Assembly (NCBI GenBank): GCA_004554075.1
Contig: SFOB01000033.1
Location: forward strand, 1-33,235
DNA from: Treponema sp.
GTDB lineage: Bacteria > Spirochaetota > Spirochaetia > Treponematales > Treponemataceae
Length of the DNA: 33,235 nt
Direction: 5' to 3'
Shown here: piece by piece, positions 16,396-24,665 of the stretch
Numbering within the stretch: position 1 is the stretch's first letter
Layout of the letters: each line of letters begins with the position of its first letter
Made by a program: the position numbers and the translations under genes
The notes under the pieces: generated by a model
The model's database searches: none
Told to the model about the DNA's origin: nothing
The model's input: only the letters and a program-made list of their open reading frames with translations

Positions 16396-17298
16396 ATGAT
16401 TAAAAATCGCCCGGTTGCACTTACTGTTATTTTATTGATTTATGTTCTTGCTGTTTTCTGCGGATTTTATACTTTCAGGTTTTTTAGTGCAGACTATTCT
16501 TTGTGGCTTTCATTACTGATTGCAGATGTAGCAGCCACAGTTCTTGTTTTTATTTTCAGCTTAATTTTTGGTAATGCTTCTGTTTATGACCCTTACTGGA
16601 GCGTACAGCCGGCTGTAATCCTTACTTTTATCTTTTTGAACTGGATCCGTGTAAATAAGTTTGTAACAGGCATGTTTGCATTTTTTGGAAAAGAAGTTGA
16701 ATCAAGTCTTTCACCGGTTGCAATTTATCTTTTTATAGCAGTTATTTTCTGGGCTGTGAGACTTACAGCAAACTGGGCTTATAACTTTAAGAGCTTTGAG
16801 TATCAGGACTGGCGCTATGTTATGCTTAAGGAAAAAACTGGCCGTGCTTATCCTCTTATCAACTTTCTTGGAATTCATCTTTTTCCAACCTGTGTAGTTT
16901 ATCTTTGTGTGCTTCCTGCAGTTATTGCTTATAGTCAGGGGGTAAGATTTGGATTTGTCAGTGCACTCTTTATTACAGTGAGTCTTCTTGCGGCAATTGT
17001 TCAGGGGCTTGCAGACATTCAGATGCATAAATTCAGAAACTCAGGTGCGGGTGGTTTTAACCGTACCGGTCTCTGGAAGAATGCCCGCCATCCTAACTAT
17101 GCCTGTGAAATCCTCATGTGGTGGGGTGTTGGCCTTGCAAGTGTAAGTGCCCTGGGCTGGAACTACTGGTATCTTTTAGCAGGTGCTCTTGTAAATACCC
17201 TTATGTTCCTTTTTGTAAGTATTCCGATGGCAGATAAAAGACAGTCTCGTAAACCTGGTTTTGAAGATTATAAAAAAGAAACCCGAATGTTAATATAG
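16396..17298 (+). CDS. DUF1295 / isoprenylcysteine carboxyl methyltransferase-like membrane protein
   Basis: A 300-residue protein with about seven or eight membrane segments. It has the features of the DUF1295/steroid 5-alpha-reductase-like superfamily: DPYWSVQP in the first third, FEYQDWRY, and the C-terminal signature GLWKNARHPNYACEILMWWG (about 226-245), in which RHPNY with a following Glu binds the cofactor (S-adenosylmethionine or NADPH) in relatives. The substrate is unknown, but a lipid or prenyl compound is likely. TAGGAG precedes the ATG. The phosphatase gene follows after 24 bases, so the two form an operon. Confidence 0.85.
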   Translation: MIKNRPVALTVILLIYVLAVFCGFYTFRFFSADYSLWLSLLIADVAATVLVFIFSLIFGNASVYDPYWSVQPAVILTFIFLNWIRVNKFVTGMFAFFGKEVESSLSPVAIYLFIAVIFWAVRLTANWAYNFKSFEYQDWRYVMLKEKTGRAYPLINFLGIHLFPTCVVYLCVLPAVIAYSQGVRFGFVSALFITVSLLAAIVQGLADIQMHKFRNSGAGGFNRTGLWKNARHPNYACEILMWWGVGLASVSALGWNYWYLLAGALVNTLMFLFVSIPMADKRQSRKPGFEDYKKETRMLI

Positions 17299-17322
17299 GA
17301 CCTGGGAAAACGAGGTTGATTA

Positions 17323-17775
17323 ATGACTAAAATACTTTTTGTCTGTCACGGAAATATATGCCGTTCTCCAATGGCAGAGTTTGTTATGAAGGAACTGGTA
17401 AGACGGGCAGGCAGGGAAGCCGATTTTTTAATTGAATCTGCCGCTACCAGCCGTGAAGAAATCGGAAACGATATTCACTACGGAACCCGGGCAAAACTTC
17501 GTGAAATGGGGATTCCTTTTACCCGCCGTGCTGCCCGCCAGATTACCAATGCAGATTATGATAAATATGATTATCTGGTTGCAATGGATGATGAAAACGA
17601 ATATTACATGAACCGCTGGTGGAATCCCGATGATCAGCATAAAATTGTCCGCCTTCTTTCTTTTGCTGGTAAAAGCCGCGACATAGCAGACCCCTGGTAT
17701 ACAGGAAATTTTGACCAAACCTATGATGATATTATGGAAGGCTGTACTGCATTCCTTGAAAAGTTGATGAAATAA
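17323..17775 (+). CDS. Low-molecular-weight protein-tyrosine phosphatase
   Basis: A 150-residue cytoplasmic phosphatase. The P-loop CHGNICRSP (8-16) has nucleophile Cys8 and Arg14 (C-x5-R), and the general-acid loop DPWYTG has Asp123. The length and motif spacing are typical of the family. In other bacteria such enzymes counter tyrosine kinases, often in polysaccharide export, but no kinase is visible here. GAGG precedes the ATG. It is the last clearly chromosomal gene before the AT-rich conjugative region. Confidence 0.95.
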   Translation: MTKILFVCHGNICRSPMAEFVMKELVRRAGREADFLIESAATSREEIGNDIHYGTRAKLREMGIPFTRRAARQITNADYDKYDYLVAMDDENEYYMNRWWNPDDQHKIVRLLSFAGKSRDIADPWYTGNFDQTYDDIMEGCTAFLEKLMK

Positions 17776-17907
17776 TAAAAAATTATATCTATATAAAAAT
17801 TTGTCAACAACTTTTTAATTTTTCGTAACACTTTTTTTGCTTTTTTTATAATTTCCCAGAAATATTATAAAGATTATTGATATTTTGAATTAAAAATCAA
17901 ATAATAA

Positions 17908-18038
17908 GTTAATTGACAATTCAAATTTATGTAAAATTAGGTTTTAATGAACTTCTTTTTAAAATGTTCTTACAGGCTAGTTTGTATTATAAACTAACTT
18001 AATTATGAGAAAGTTTCAAATTATAGGTTAATTGACAA
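17908..18038. repeat. 12-bp direct repeat at the IS left side
   Basis: GTTAATTGACAA occurs at 17908-17919 and again at 18027-18038, bracketing the non-coding left part of the insertion sequence. It may be a transposase binding site or the footprint of an earlier insertion. The remaining AT-rich sequence from 17776 shows no gene and no clear terminator. Confidence 0.45.
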
Positions 18039-18046
18039 AATTGTAT

Positions 18047-19339
18047 TTATGCTGTTCTTTTGGGTTTGACTTGTGATAAAATAATTTCATCAATATCAAT
18101 ATAAACTTCCCTGAACTTTGGTTTTGCATTTTTCAGAAAAGTTCTGTCAATTAAATCTTTCATGACTTCTGGCATTAATCCTGTTGTATCTGTTTCAACA
18201 AGTTTTACAGAATATTTTTTAGTATTTTTAATATCTGTAATCCATAAGCCTTCTTTTTCATTAAGGTGTATAAGTATTTTCTGGTTGGTGATTTCAGGGC
18301 AAAAGAACTTATAGCCTTTTAAAAGAAAAACTCCAGATTTATCAATGTGTCCTGGAAATGTTGCTTTTAGGATACTGTTAACTTCATTTATGTCTGCTTT
18401 TACAAATTTAGTCTCTTTAGATTTTGGTTCTACTGGAAACCATTTTTGATATAAATCCAAGAATTCATTTCTTAAAAATTCATTAGCTTTTTCTACTGTA
18501 TCTATTCCTTTAAGCACAAAAAGGTTTGGAAGTCTATGCTGTATTGTTTCCCAGAATCTTTCGATTCTTCCTTTTGCTTGCGGACTATGAGCAGGAAACA
18601 TATCAATACCGAGATTTTCCATCATTAACCCAAATTGAGTAAGATGTTTTTCACCGTCCTTTGTTTTTTTGTTTACAAAGAAAACTCCAGCCTTGTCTGG
18701 GTATAACTGTTCCGGAATTCCATCCCTATATACCATTGTTCTGAAAGCTTCAACGTAACCTAAAAGACATTCATTTTTTGTCATATAAAGACCTGTAGGA
18801 TAACCAGTAGCATCATCTACAAATCCCTGAATACAATAATTGTGTCCATTTTTAAACCAGTCAAATGGTGTTCCATCTGCTTGAATCAGTTCACCAGTAT
18901 GTTCTTTTCTCTCCCTTAATAAATGAACATTTTTATTCCTTACTTTGTGTTTTATGGGTGTTTTATAGCCAAGTGAATTTAGTATTGATTTTATCCATGT
19001 TACACTTCTTTTTATATTATGCTCTGTTTCTAATAATTCGGTAAAATAAGTATAAGTAATGTCTTCATAGGGATTTTTACCGTTTATTCTTGTATTGGTA
19101 AAAATATCAATAATTTTAAGACGGTCTTTTTCTACATCTTCATTTTGTCTTTTTTTACCGGTATTCCCATGTATAAATACTTTATCCCCTATCTGTTTGT
19201 AATCCTGAATATTTTTTTGAATAGTCCTTATATTCAGTCCCATTTGAACGGCAGCTTCTTTAGTTGTCAGCTTGCCTTTAATACACGATACAATTAGTTT
19301 CTTCCGAAATTTTTGTCCTTTTGTGAGAATGATTTCCAT
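18047..19339 (-). CDS. ISNCY/IS1202-type DDE transposase
   Basis: A 430-residue transposase that appears intact. An N-terminal helix-turn-helix (LTTKEAAVQMGLNIRTIQKNI, about 24-45) precedes an RNase H-fold core with the DDE triad: Asp155 in LIQADGTPFDW, Asp215 in QLYPDKAGVFF, and Glu260 in AKGRIERFWE. The wording around the triad (D-x-x-P-x-D-W-F, V-D-D-A-T-G, S-P-Q-A-K-G-R-I-E-R) is typical of ISNCY/IS1202 elements. AAGGA precedes the ATG. A copy of the 18-bp palindrome lies 24 bases upstream, between the start codon and the right terminal repeat. Confidence 0.9.
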   Translation of the reverse strand: MEIILTKGQKFRKKLIVSCIKGKLTTKEAAVQMGLNIRTIQKNIQDYKQIGDKVFIHGNTGKKRQNEDVEKDRLKIIDIFTNTRINGKNPYEDITYTYFTELLETEHNIKRSVTWIKSILNSLGYKTPIKHKVRNKNVHLLRERKEHTGELIQADGTPFDWFKNGHNYCIQGFVDDATGYPTGLYMTKNECLLGYVEAFRTMVYRDGIPEQLYPDKAGVFFVNKKTKDGEKHLTQFGLMMENLGIDMFPAHSPQAKGRIERFWETIQHRLPNLFVLKGIDTVEKANEFLRNEFLDLYQKWFPVEPKSKETKFVKADINEVNSILKATFPGHIDKSGVFLLKGYKFFCPEITNQKILIHLNEKEGLWITDIKNTKKYSVKLVETDTTGLMPEVMKDLIDRTFLKNAKPKFREVYIDIDEIILSQVKPKRTA

Positions 19340-19363
19340 ATCCTAATCCTTCATAAAAAATTA

Positions 19364-19381
19364 GAGCGAAACGTTTCGCTA
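19364..19381. repeat. 18-bp palindrome, copy 1 (IS transposase leader)
   Basis: GAGCGAAACGTTTCGCT followed by A; the 16-bp core AGCGAAACGTTTCGCT at 19365-19380 is perfect. It lies inside the IS, upstream of the transposase. Confidence 0.85.
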
Positions 19382-19421
19382 CGGTAAAACCTAATAATTC
19401 GAATAAATTTGAATTTACTAT

Positions 19422-21497
19422 CTATTTTGCAAATTCAAAATTTATTTCTCCATTTGAAGCAAGAAAAAGTTTTGCTTTATATTCCTTGCCTGTTTTTTGA
19501 GAGATAAAAGTTTTTGTAGATGTCTGTTTTCCATTGCAGAGATTAATAATATCTTTTTCTGAAAGTTTTGTACCGTTTAAATTTTCCCAGATTTTGTACT
19601 GACAGCCTTCTTTATATCCAGAGCAATACCAGTTATTATATCCATTTTTTGTAGTACCAAATCTGAGCGGCTTTTTACATAACGGACAAATAATCTGATT
19701 TTCTTCTTGTAGCTTCTCTATATTAAATTGAAATTTTACGGCACTTGAAACAAAACTCCTTATGTTTGTTTCAAATAATTCAGGATTGTCATCCAATTCT
19801 TGTTCCCATTTTGTTGTTTCTGATATGTCCGCAAGGGTTTTGATGGAAGAATTTCGGACTGCATTTATGACAGTTCTTCCAAGTTGGGTAATCGTGATGT
19901 TTTTCTTTTCAATTTTTATGTACTCGTTCTTAATCAGTTCAGGAATAAAAGTATGTCTTGTTGCTTGTGTTCCAAGACCAACAAGTTTCCCCTTTTCTTC
20001 ATCTTCACTTTTTGGATTTTCCATAAAAGAAATAATTGAAGCCTCATTGAAATATTTTGGTGGCTTAGTCCATTTTTCTTTTATTGTAATGTCTGTACAT
20101 AAAAGATTGTTCCAGTCGATGTTTTCTAAAGACTGATTGTTTTCTGTTTCTTCTTCTGAATTTTCATTGTCCGCAGAGCGAAACGTTTCGCTCGAAACAA
20201 ATCTTTTCCAGCCATAATCTATAGTTTGATTTCCGCTTACTTTATATATATGATTATTTACAGAAAGCAATACGGTCTGCTTGTTATAAATATATGATGA
20301 TGCAAAAGCTGTTAGAAAACGATTTAAAATAAGATTATATACTTGCTTTTCTTTTTCGTTTGCATTTACAGGCAATTCTTTTAGAGGAATTAACGCATGA
20401 TGAGCTTCAAGCTTTGCGTCATTGAAACAGCGTTTATTGTTTAATGAAATGTCAGAGATTTTTAATGCATCCTGAAAAGCAGAATTAGTTTTTGCAAAAT
20501 TTAGAAAAATTGATTTTACCAGTTCAACATTTCCGCTTCCCATAACTTTTGAAGGAGTTCGTGGGTAAGAAACACATTTATATTCTTCATAAAGTTTTTG
20601 AATGATGTTCAATGTTTCATCAGCAGAAAGTCCGTAAACTTTAAAGGCATCTTTTTGAACTGCATTAAGATTGTAAAGTTGGGGAGCAGGTGTTTCTTTC
20701 CTCTCTGTTTTATTGTCTTTTACTGTTACATTTTTTTCAATATCAGATTTTAGTGATTCAAAAAGCGAATCATCTTTGAAATGAGTTTTATCATCTTCTG
20801 TAATATAAATACCTCTGCATTCATGAGCGAAACGTTTCGCTCCAAAATCAGCGTAAAATTCATAATATTTCTCACTTTTAAAACTTTCTATTTGTGAACA
20901 TCTGGTTTCAATTGCCGAAAGCAATGCAGTTTTTACTCGCCCTATCGAAAGTTTTTTATTAGCAGCAACAGAAACATATCTTGTAAAGTTTATTCCGCAG
21001 AGCCAGTCTGAGTGTTGCCTTGCAAAACCATTTCTCCCGAGAGTATTGTATTCAATTATAGGCTTTGCATTCTTAATTCCTTCTAGTACAACTTCTTTTG
21101 TTAGAGCCTGTGAAACCCAGAATCTTTTTATTCTTGAAAAATCAGTTATTCCTGATAGTTCAAGACATTCTCGTGCAATTATTTCTCCCTCACGGTCGGC
21201 ATCTGTTGCAATGAGAATGTTATCAGTACGGTGTTTTTTCAACAGTTCCAGAACAAGTTTGCTTTGAGAATATGTATTCTCGTTAAAGGCATAAGAAAAT
21301 TTTTGAGGTATGCAGGGAATCTCTTTCCATGATTTGAATCGTTCATCATAAAAATCAGGATCTTGCAGCCGGAAAAGATGACCGACACAATAAGCAATTT
21401 CTGTGCTGCCATTGGAGTAATATCCCTTTTGTTTTGGGCAGTTCAGAGCAGAGGAAAAGTCATTCGCAACCGAGGACTTTTCTGTGAGTATTAACAT
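19422..21497 (-). CDS. topB: DNA topoisomerase III (type IA), element-borne
   Basis: Relaxes and decatenates DNA by single-strand passage. Such enzymes are common in conjugative elements (TraE of RP4). It has 691 residues. The TOPRIM motif TDADREGE is at 98-105, the active-site Tyr is Y311 in CVSYPRTPS, LSIGRVKTALL at 183-193 replaces the usual GRVQTPTL, and one C4-type zinc ribbon ends the protein (CPLCKKPLRFG ... YCSGYKEGC). AAGGAGA six bases before ATG fixes the start. Two copies of the 18-bp palindrome lie within the gene, adding AKRFAH (220-225) and SETFRS (about 436-441) in different frames, the second next to an acidic, poorly conserved-looking stretch. Confidence 0.93.
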   Translation of the reverse strand: MLILTEKSSVANDFSSALNCPKQKGYYSNGSTEIAYCVGHLFRLQDPDFYDERFKSWKEIPCIPQKFSYAFNENTYSQSKLVLELLKKHRTDNILIATDADREGEIIARECLELSGITDFSRIKRFWVSQALTKEVVLEGIKNAKPIIEYNTLGRNGFARQHSDWLCGINFTRYVSVAANKKLSIGRVKTALLSAIETRCSQIESFKSEKYYEFYADFGAKRFAHECRGIYITEDDKTHFKDDSLFESLKSDIEKNVTVKDNKTERKETPAPQLYNLNAVQKDAFKVYGLSADETLNIIQKLYEEYKCVSYPRTPSKVMGSGNVELVKSIFLNFAKTNSAFQDALKISDISLNNKRCFNDAKLEAHHALIPLKELPVNANEKEKQVYNLILNRFLTAFASSYIYNKQTVLLSVNNHIYKVSGNQTIDYGWKRFVSSETFRSADNENSEEETENNQSLENIDWNNLLCTDITIKEKWTKPPKYFNEASIISFMENPKSEDEEKGKLVGLGTQATRHTFIPELIKNEYIKIEKKNITITQLGRTVINAVRNSSIKTLADISETTKWEQELDDNPELFETNIRSFVSSAVKFQFNIEKLQEENQIICPLCKKPLRFGTTKNGYNNWYCSGYKEGCQYKIWENLNGTKLSEKDIINLCNGKQTSTKTFISQKTGKEYKAKLFLASNGEINFEFAK
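20176..20193. repeat. 18-bp palindrome, copy 2 (inside topB)
   Basis: Perfect GAGCGAAACGTTTCGCTC within topB, read in frame as SETFRS. Confidence 0.95.
20825..20842. repeat. 18-bp palindrome, copy 3 (inside topB)
   Basis: Perfect GAGCGAAACGTTTCGCTC within topB, read in a second frame as AKRFA(H). Confidence 0.95.
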
Positions 21498-21502
21498 TGT
21501 GA

Positions 21503-21559
21503 ATCTCCTTTGGGCAGGCAGTTCATTATTTATTTTGTATAAAATGCAATAAAAGTCAA
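21503..21559 (-). promoter_or_regulatory. topB promoter and leader shared with virB8
   Basis: On the - strand TTGACT (21559-21554) lies 38 bases before CTGCCTGCCCAAA (21521-21509), which runs straight into AGGAGAT and the topB start. The virB8 gene has the same block with TTGACT 40 bases before it. The -10 hexamer here is weak (TATACA or AAAATA). Confidence 0.6.
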
Positions 21560-21660
21560 GTAAGAAATAGTTATATGAATATTGTTGTCTTTCTTAGAAT
21601 ATTCAGAAAAAAAGCTAAATATTGTATTCCAAACAAAGTCATGAAAATAAAGAAAATACT

Positions 21661-21786
21661 CTACTGACCTTTACGGCAAGATAAAGAAATGTAGACTTTT
21701 CCGTTTTCTACTATATATTCCTTGTAGACGGTCAGTATTGTTTGTAGACAGAGTTTTTTTTCTACTATTATATGCTTTGTAGACAG
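21661..21786. repeat. Clustered TGTAGAC / TCTAC repeats upstream of topB
   Basis: TGTAGAC begins at 21690, 21723, 21743 and 21778, all on the + strand. TCTAC at 21707 and 21761 pairs with the GTAGA 12-13 bases downstream, giving two related dyads (TCTACTAT...TTGTAGAC). In addition TACTGACC (21662-21669) faces GGTCAGTA (21730-21737). Iteron-like or operator-like; no convincing gene covers it. Confidence 0.6.
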
Positions 21787-21841
21787 TTTTTTTGTGTATA
21801 ATTCAAAAAACAGAAAAATTGTAAAACATACAAAGAAAATA

Positions 21842-21870
21842 TTGACATAAACAAACTTCAAAGGTATATT
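21842..21870 (+). promoter_or_regulatory. Sigma-70 promoter of the + strand accessory operon
   Basis: TTGACA (21842-21847), 17-base spacer, TATATT (21865-21870). The first gene of the operon starts at 21959, leaving a leader of about 80 bases that contains the 18-bp palindrome. Confidence 0.7.
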
Positions 21871-21928
21871 ATTCTTAGATATGTAGTAATATTCATATTT
21901 TGACAAAAATAATATTGAATTAAGATAA

Positions 21929-21945
21929 AGCGAAACGTTTCGCTC
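21929..21945. repeat. 18-bp palindrome, copy 4 (operon leader)
   Basis: AGCGAAACGTTTCGCT is perfect here (21929-21944), with C following and A in place of the outermost G. It ends five bases before the GGAGG ribosome binding site, so as RNA it would form a hairpin next to it. Confidence 0.85.
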
Positions 21946-21958
21946 AATTGGAGGGTAG

Positions 21959-22297
21959 ATGAGTTATTGCAGATATTGCGGAGTTGAAATAACTTACAAG
22001 CGTTCAAAAAATGATAAATGGATTCCTTGTGATTTTATAACAGGAGAGCCGCATTTTTGTAGAGAAAATAAAACCCCAAAAGAAACTGGAATCATACCGT
22101 GTAAGATTTGTGGGAAACCTACTTTTATAAAAAAACAAGGAAAGAAAAAAGTTTTTATTGATTATTCTACGCTTGCAATACATCAGTGTAAAAAAGCAGA
22201 TGTAACTCGATTTATAAAATATCAGCAGAAACAGTTAAAACTTGAAATGGCAAAAAAGAGCGAAACGTTTCGCTCGAAAAAGGAAAAAAGAAAATGA
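21959..22297 (+). CDS. Small Cys-rich (zinc-ribbon-like) protein, unknown function
   Basis: First gene of the accessory operon, 112 residues, not recognised as a named family. CRYCG near the N-terminus and CKICG near residue 49, with other Cys/His (PCDF, HFC, HQC), look like one or two zinc-binding ribbons. The C-terminal third is strongly basic (Lys-rich), consistent with nucleic-acid binding, though that is inference. GGAGG five bases before ATG fixes the start. The 18-bp palindrome at 22258-22275 encodes SETFRS at residues 101-106, close to the C-terminus. The stop overlaps the next start (ATGA). Confidence 0.75.
   Translation: MSYCRYCGVEITYKRSKNDKWIPCDFITGEPHFCRENKTPKETGIIPCKICGKPTFIKKQGKKKVFIDYSTLAIHQCKKADVTRFIKYQQKQLKLEMAKKSETFRSKKEKRK
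22258..22275. repeat. 18-bp palindrome, copy 5 (inside the Cys-rich gene)
   Basis: Perfect GAGCGAAACGTTTCGCTC near the 3' end of the gene, read in frame as SETFRS. Confidence 0.95.
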
Positions 22298-22893
22298 TGA
22301 AAGATTTTAGAAAGAAAACCAAAAACCTTATCAAGTTACTTGTTAGGCAAAACGAGCTGAAACTATATACATTAAAAATTTCTTTAGGTGAATGTTCTGA
22401 AGCTGATTTTGAAACTATCTGTAATCTGCTTTTAGAAATCTGGAGAAAAATGTATGTAAATCATACATCAATATTTTTTAGTCATTTTGAAGGTTTTACA
22501 AGAGAGTTGATAATTGAGATTGATGGTGAGGTTTGTCGTCCTTTTTTATTTTTTGTTTTATTTGCTTCAAACAAAAAGCTTCAACTTCTTAGTAAATTAA
22601 AAAATCTTGCTTTATTTTCTGTATTTAAGGCTTTAAAAATTTTGGATTCAAAATCTGTTATTTCAATGAAAGATTTTGATAATGTGATTGTACCTTTGGA
22701 AGAAGTTCCAGAAGAGCAGTACGAAAAAGTATTAGATGACCTGATGAAACCTTGTATCAGGGTAATAAATCATAATGAAAAATTAGAAGAACTGGTAGAA
22801 GTTTATCAGTACAATAGACAGCTTTGTTCACGAGGCGGAATTGTATCGAAAAGAAACCTTGAGAGAAACATTTCGCTTGAGATTGAGAGGTGA
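22294..22893 (+). CDS. Hypothetical protein of the accessory operon
   Basis: 199 residues, unrecognised. No signal peptide; one hydrophobic stretch (FLFFVLFASNKKLQLLSKLKNLALFSVF, about 85-110) that is probably buried rather than a true membrane span. Start overlaps the upstream stop by four bases (ATGA), so translation is coupled; a second ATG follows at once. Near its C-terminus a decayed copy of the palindrome encodes ERNISL. Confidence 0.7.
   Translation: MMKDFRKKTKNLIKLLVRQNELKLYTLKISLGECSEADFETICNLLLEIWRKMYVNHTSIFFSHFEGFTRELIIEIDGEVCRPFLFFVLFASNKKLQLLSKLKNLALFSVFKALKILDSKSVISMKDFDNVIVPLEEVPEEQYEKVLDDLMKPCIRVINHNEKLEELVEVYQYNRQLCSRGGIVSKRNLERNISLEIER
22861..22878. repeat. Decayed 18-bp palindrome, copy 6
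   Basis: GAGAGAAACATTTCGCTT differs from the consensus at three positions. It is read in the third frame (ERNISL), so together with copies 2, 3 and 5 every reading frame of the repeat is used in some gene. Confidence 0.6.
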
Positions 22894-22896
22894 GGT

Positions 22897-23127
22897 ATGG
22901 AAAATATCAATATTGAAGTATTGTCTAGAAATTATTGGATAAATGGAGATAAGCCTGTAAATGTCTATAAGAGTAAAAGTCGAAAACAGGAAACTGCAAA
23001 CATTGTAGCTTTAATCATATCTTGTGTAACAGAAACATTTCCAGAATTGCTGAATTGCAAGGAAAGTACATTTATACGATTCCAGGATCAAGTTCAGAAT
23101 ATAATATTAAGGGAGTTTAGTAAGTGA
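22897..23127 (+). CDS. Small hypothetical protein
   Basis: 76 residues, unrecognised, soluble and probably helical (NIVALIISCVTETFPELLNCK). It begins three bases after the preceding stop with GAGG just before ATG. Its stop TGA overlaps a 23-codon GTG frame (23124-23195). Confidence 0.6.
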   Translation: MENINIEVLSRNYWINGDKPVNVYKSKSRKQETANIVALIISCVTETFPELLNCKESTFIRFQDQVQNIILREFSK

Positions 23128-23195
23128 TTATAATTAGAAGCTCTGCAGAATTGGTTGGAATTTTAGAAAATTATCTCAAAGAAAAGAAAAATTAA
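23124..23195 (+). CDS. Possible 23-residue peptide
   Basis: GTG start overlapping the upstream TGA (GTGA), encoding VIIIRSSAELVGILENYLKE and three more residues. The overlap and clean stop argue for translation; the size argues for caution. No family. Confidence 0.25.
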   Translation: MIIIRSSAELVGILENYLKEKKN

Positions 23196-23232
23196 TGCAT
23201 TTGGATGAATTCCAAGGCAGGGAGAATTTGAA

Positions 23233-23265
23233 ATGAAAATTAAATTTGTGTTCGAGGAGGAATAA
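23233..23265 (+). CDS. Mini-ORF (10 residues) coupling into the next gene
   Basis: ATG to TAA encoding MKIKFVFEEE, preceded by an AGGGAG box. Its last codons (GAG GAG GAA) contain the ribosome binding site of the gene that starts two bases after its stop. Probably a translational-coupling device, not a functional peptide. Confidence 0.3.
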   Translation: MKIKFVFEEE

Positions 23266-23267
23266 TT

Positions 23268-23849
23268 ATGAATAAAATTGAAATTTTAAGGTTTTTAAGC
23301 TGTTTGTGTGTATCAGGATTATTTGTTTATGCATGGCAGACTGCCGGAACAAAAGAAATAAACTGGAAAAAACTGATTTTGCCTGTCACGTTTGCTGTTT
23401 TGGCTACTATATTTACAATCTTAAAAAATATTGAAGAAAAAAAAGCAGAACAGATTGCAGCAGAAAAAACTGACCAAATGTACTATGAAGAAATGTTTTC
23501 ACAGCCAAAGATGAACCTGTTCGCAAGGGACCCGACTATCATTATACCGGCCTACAATGAAAAGTTTATTTTGATGCATCCTGAACTTAAGAAATATTTT
23601 GTCAGAAAAGTTCCGGCCGAACTAATATTTTCTACTGAATTGAACATAGATTTCGCTGATGGCACATGGCAGCTTTCGGTTGATGAACGTACCTCTGAAC
23701 GAGTAAAAGCACAGTTCTCAAAAGACGGCAAATTTGTCCTTGTCAGCGGAATGAAAGAAGGAAATTCAATCATTAATATTTCAAGGGAAGATGAAACATA
23801 TTGCAGGAAGAGATTAATTCAATTCCAAAGAGGAGATAAATATATATGA
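23268..23849 (+). CDS. Hypothetical membrane-anchored protein
   Basis: 193 residues, unrecognised. Two N-terminal hydrophobic segments (about 7-24 and 36-52) are followed by a short coiled stretch (NIEEKKAEQIAAEKTDQ) and a soluble domain of about 120 residues rich in beta-type sequence (TWQLSVDERTSERV, GKFVLVSG). The soluble part appears to have higher GC than its neighbours. GAGGAGG before ATG. Stop overlaps the next start by four bases (ATGA). Confidence 0.7.
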   Translation: MNKIEILRFLSCLCVSGLFVYAWQTAGTKEINWKKLILPVTFAVLATIFTILKNIEEKKAEQIAAEKTDQMYYEEMFSQPKMNLFARDPTIIIPAYNEKFILMHPELKKYFVRKVPAELIFSTELNIDFADGTWQLSVDERTSERVKAQFSKDGKFVLVSGMKEGNSIINISREDETYCRKRLIQFQRGDKYI

Positions 23850-24445
23850 TTAAAGATTATGATTTCATAAAGATAATGAAAACCTTCAGGAAGTATTTTT
23901 TTCATGAAGACTATATGAGCCCATATTGCGAGCCATACGGATGCTATTACTGGCTTTTAATAGGGCTAATAACACATTTTTACACGCCGTACAGAAAAAA
24001 GCAGATAGTAAGATTTGAAAAAGTAGAAGAATTTATTTACAACAGATTGATTGATGCAGGATACAATGAAACATTCCGTTCTTCCTTTTGTGGCGGATTT
24101 GACAGTGATTTACTCTGGGCATTCAGGGATTTTTTGTGCGTCCTGAAATTTCTCTCGGAAACGGATTCAGATGAATTAAAAGATTATATTTTCCTAAAAT
24201 GTGAGGAAAGTATTTATACCTTTCAAAAAATTAAAATACTGGAAGACGGTTCAGAAATTATGAAGCTTAATAACTTTTTTGACATAACTTTTATTACGGT
24301 TCAAGATAATGATGAACGCGGAAACATGGAAGCGGAATACAAGGCTGTTTTTTGCAAGACAAACAACGGAGAAATTGTCGAATGTGACAAACCGATTTTT
24401 TATTCTGATTGGGAGGGAGAAAATGAAAATACCAAAACAAATTAA
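23846..24445 (+). CDS. Hypothetical protein, coupled to the preceding membrane protein
   Basis: 199 residues, unrecognised, predicted soluble with aromatic- and Cys-rich N-terminal third (YCEPYGCYYWLLIGLITHFY) and acidic C-terminus. Overlaps the upstream gene by four bases and the downstream start by more than 20, so the three are made together. Size, acidity and pairing recall immunity proteins, but no toxin is visible. Confidence 0.65.
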   Translation: MIKDYDFIKIMKTFRKYFFHEDYMSPYCEPYGCYYWLLIGLITHFYTPYRKKQIVRFEKVEEFIYNRLIDAGYNETFRSSFCGGFDSDLLWAFRDFLCVLKFLSETDSDELKDYIFLKCEESIYTFQKIKILEDGSEIMKLNNFFDITFITVQDNDERGNMEAEYKAVFCKTNNGEIVECDKPIFYSDWEGENENTKTN

Positions 24446-24647
24446 AACACTTCTCAAACAGAGGGAAAATTATGCAATGAAATATATTTCATGCGAATCA
24501 AAACTTAATGACTGGCTAGATAGTAAAGGAATATTCAATGAATGTACCTGCGGAGAACATTCATGTTTATTTAATACGGGAGTTGAAGTTTTTACTCCGG
24601 GAAGTGCTACTACAACAATTGAATATCTTGAAAGTTTAAAAGATTAG
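24423..24647 (+). CDS. Small hypothetical protein
   Basis: 74 residues starting MKIPKQIKTLLKQREN, chosen over a longer frame (from 24309) because GGGAGG lies just upstream of this ATG. A small cluster CTCGEHSC could bind a metal. It overlaps the end of the preceding gene by 23 bases. Function unknown. Confidence 0.65.
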   Translation: MKIPKQIKTLLKQRENYAMKYISCESKLNDWLDSKGIFNECTCGEHSCLFNTGVEVFTPGSATTTIEYLESLKD

Positions 24648-24665
24648 ATAAGAAGAAGGAATAAA

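Larger units (their letters stand above)
17918..19415 (-). mobile_element. ISNCY/IS1202-like insertion sequence
   Basis: About 1.5 kb with one transposase gene. Terminal inverted repeats are visible but imperfect. The left end is AATTCAAATTTAT (17918-17930), five bases, ATTAGGTTTTA (17936-17946). The right end on the - strand is the same two blocks (19415-19403 and 19395-19385) separated by seven bases. I found no target duplication. The right end lies seven bases from the topB stop codon. Exact ends are uncertain. Confidence 0.6.

Noticed and set aside
21690..21784. CRISPR array from repeated TGTAGAC words
   Set aside because: Repeat words are 7 bases and spacing is irregular (33, 20, 35), without cas genes.
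21661..21906. An 81-codon - strand frame with a hydrophobic N-terminus upstream of topB
   Set aside because: It starts with TTG without a good ribosome binding site, overlaps the repeat cluster that explains its peptide pattern, and lies across the likely promoter of the + strand operon region.
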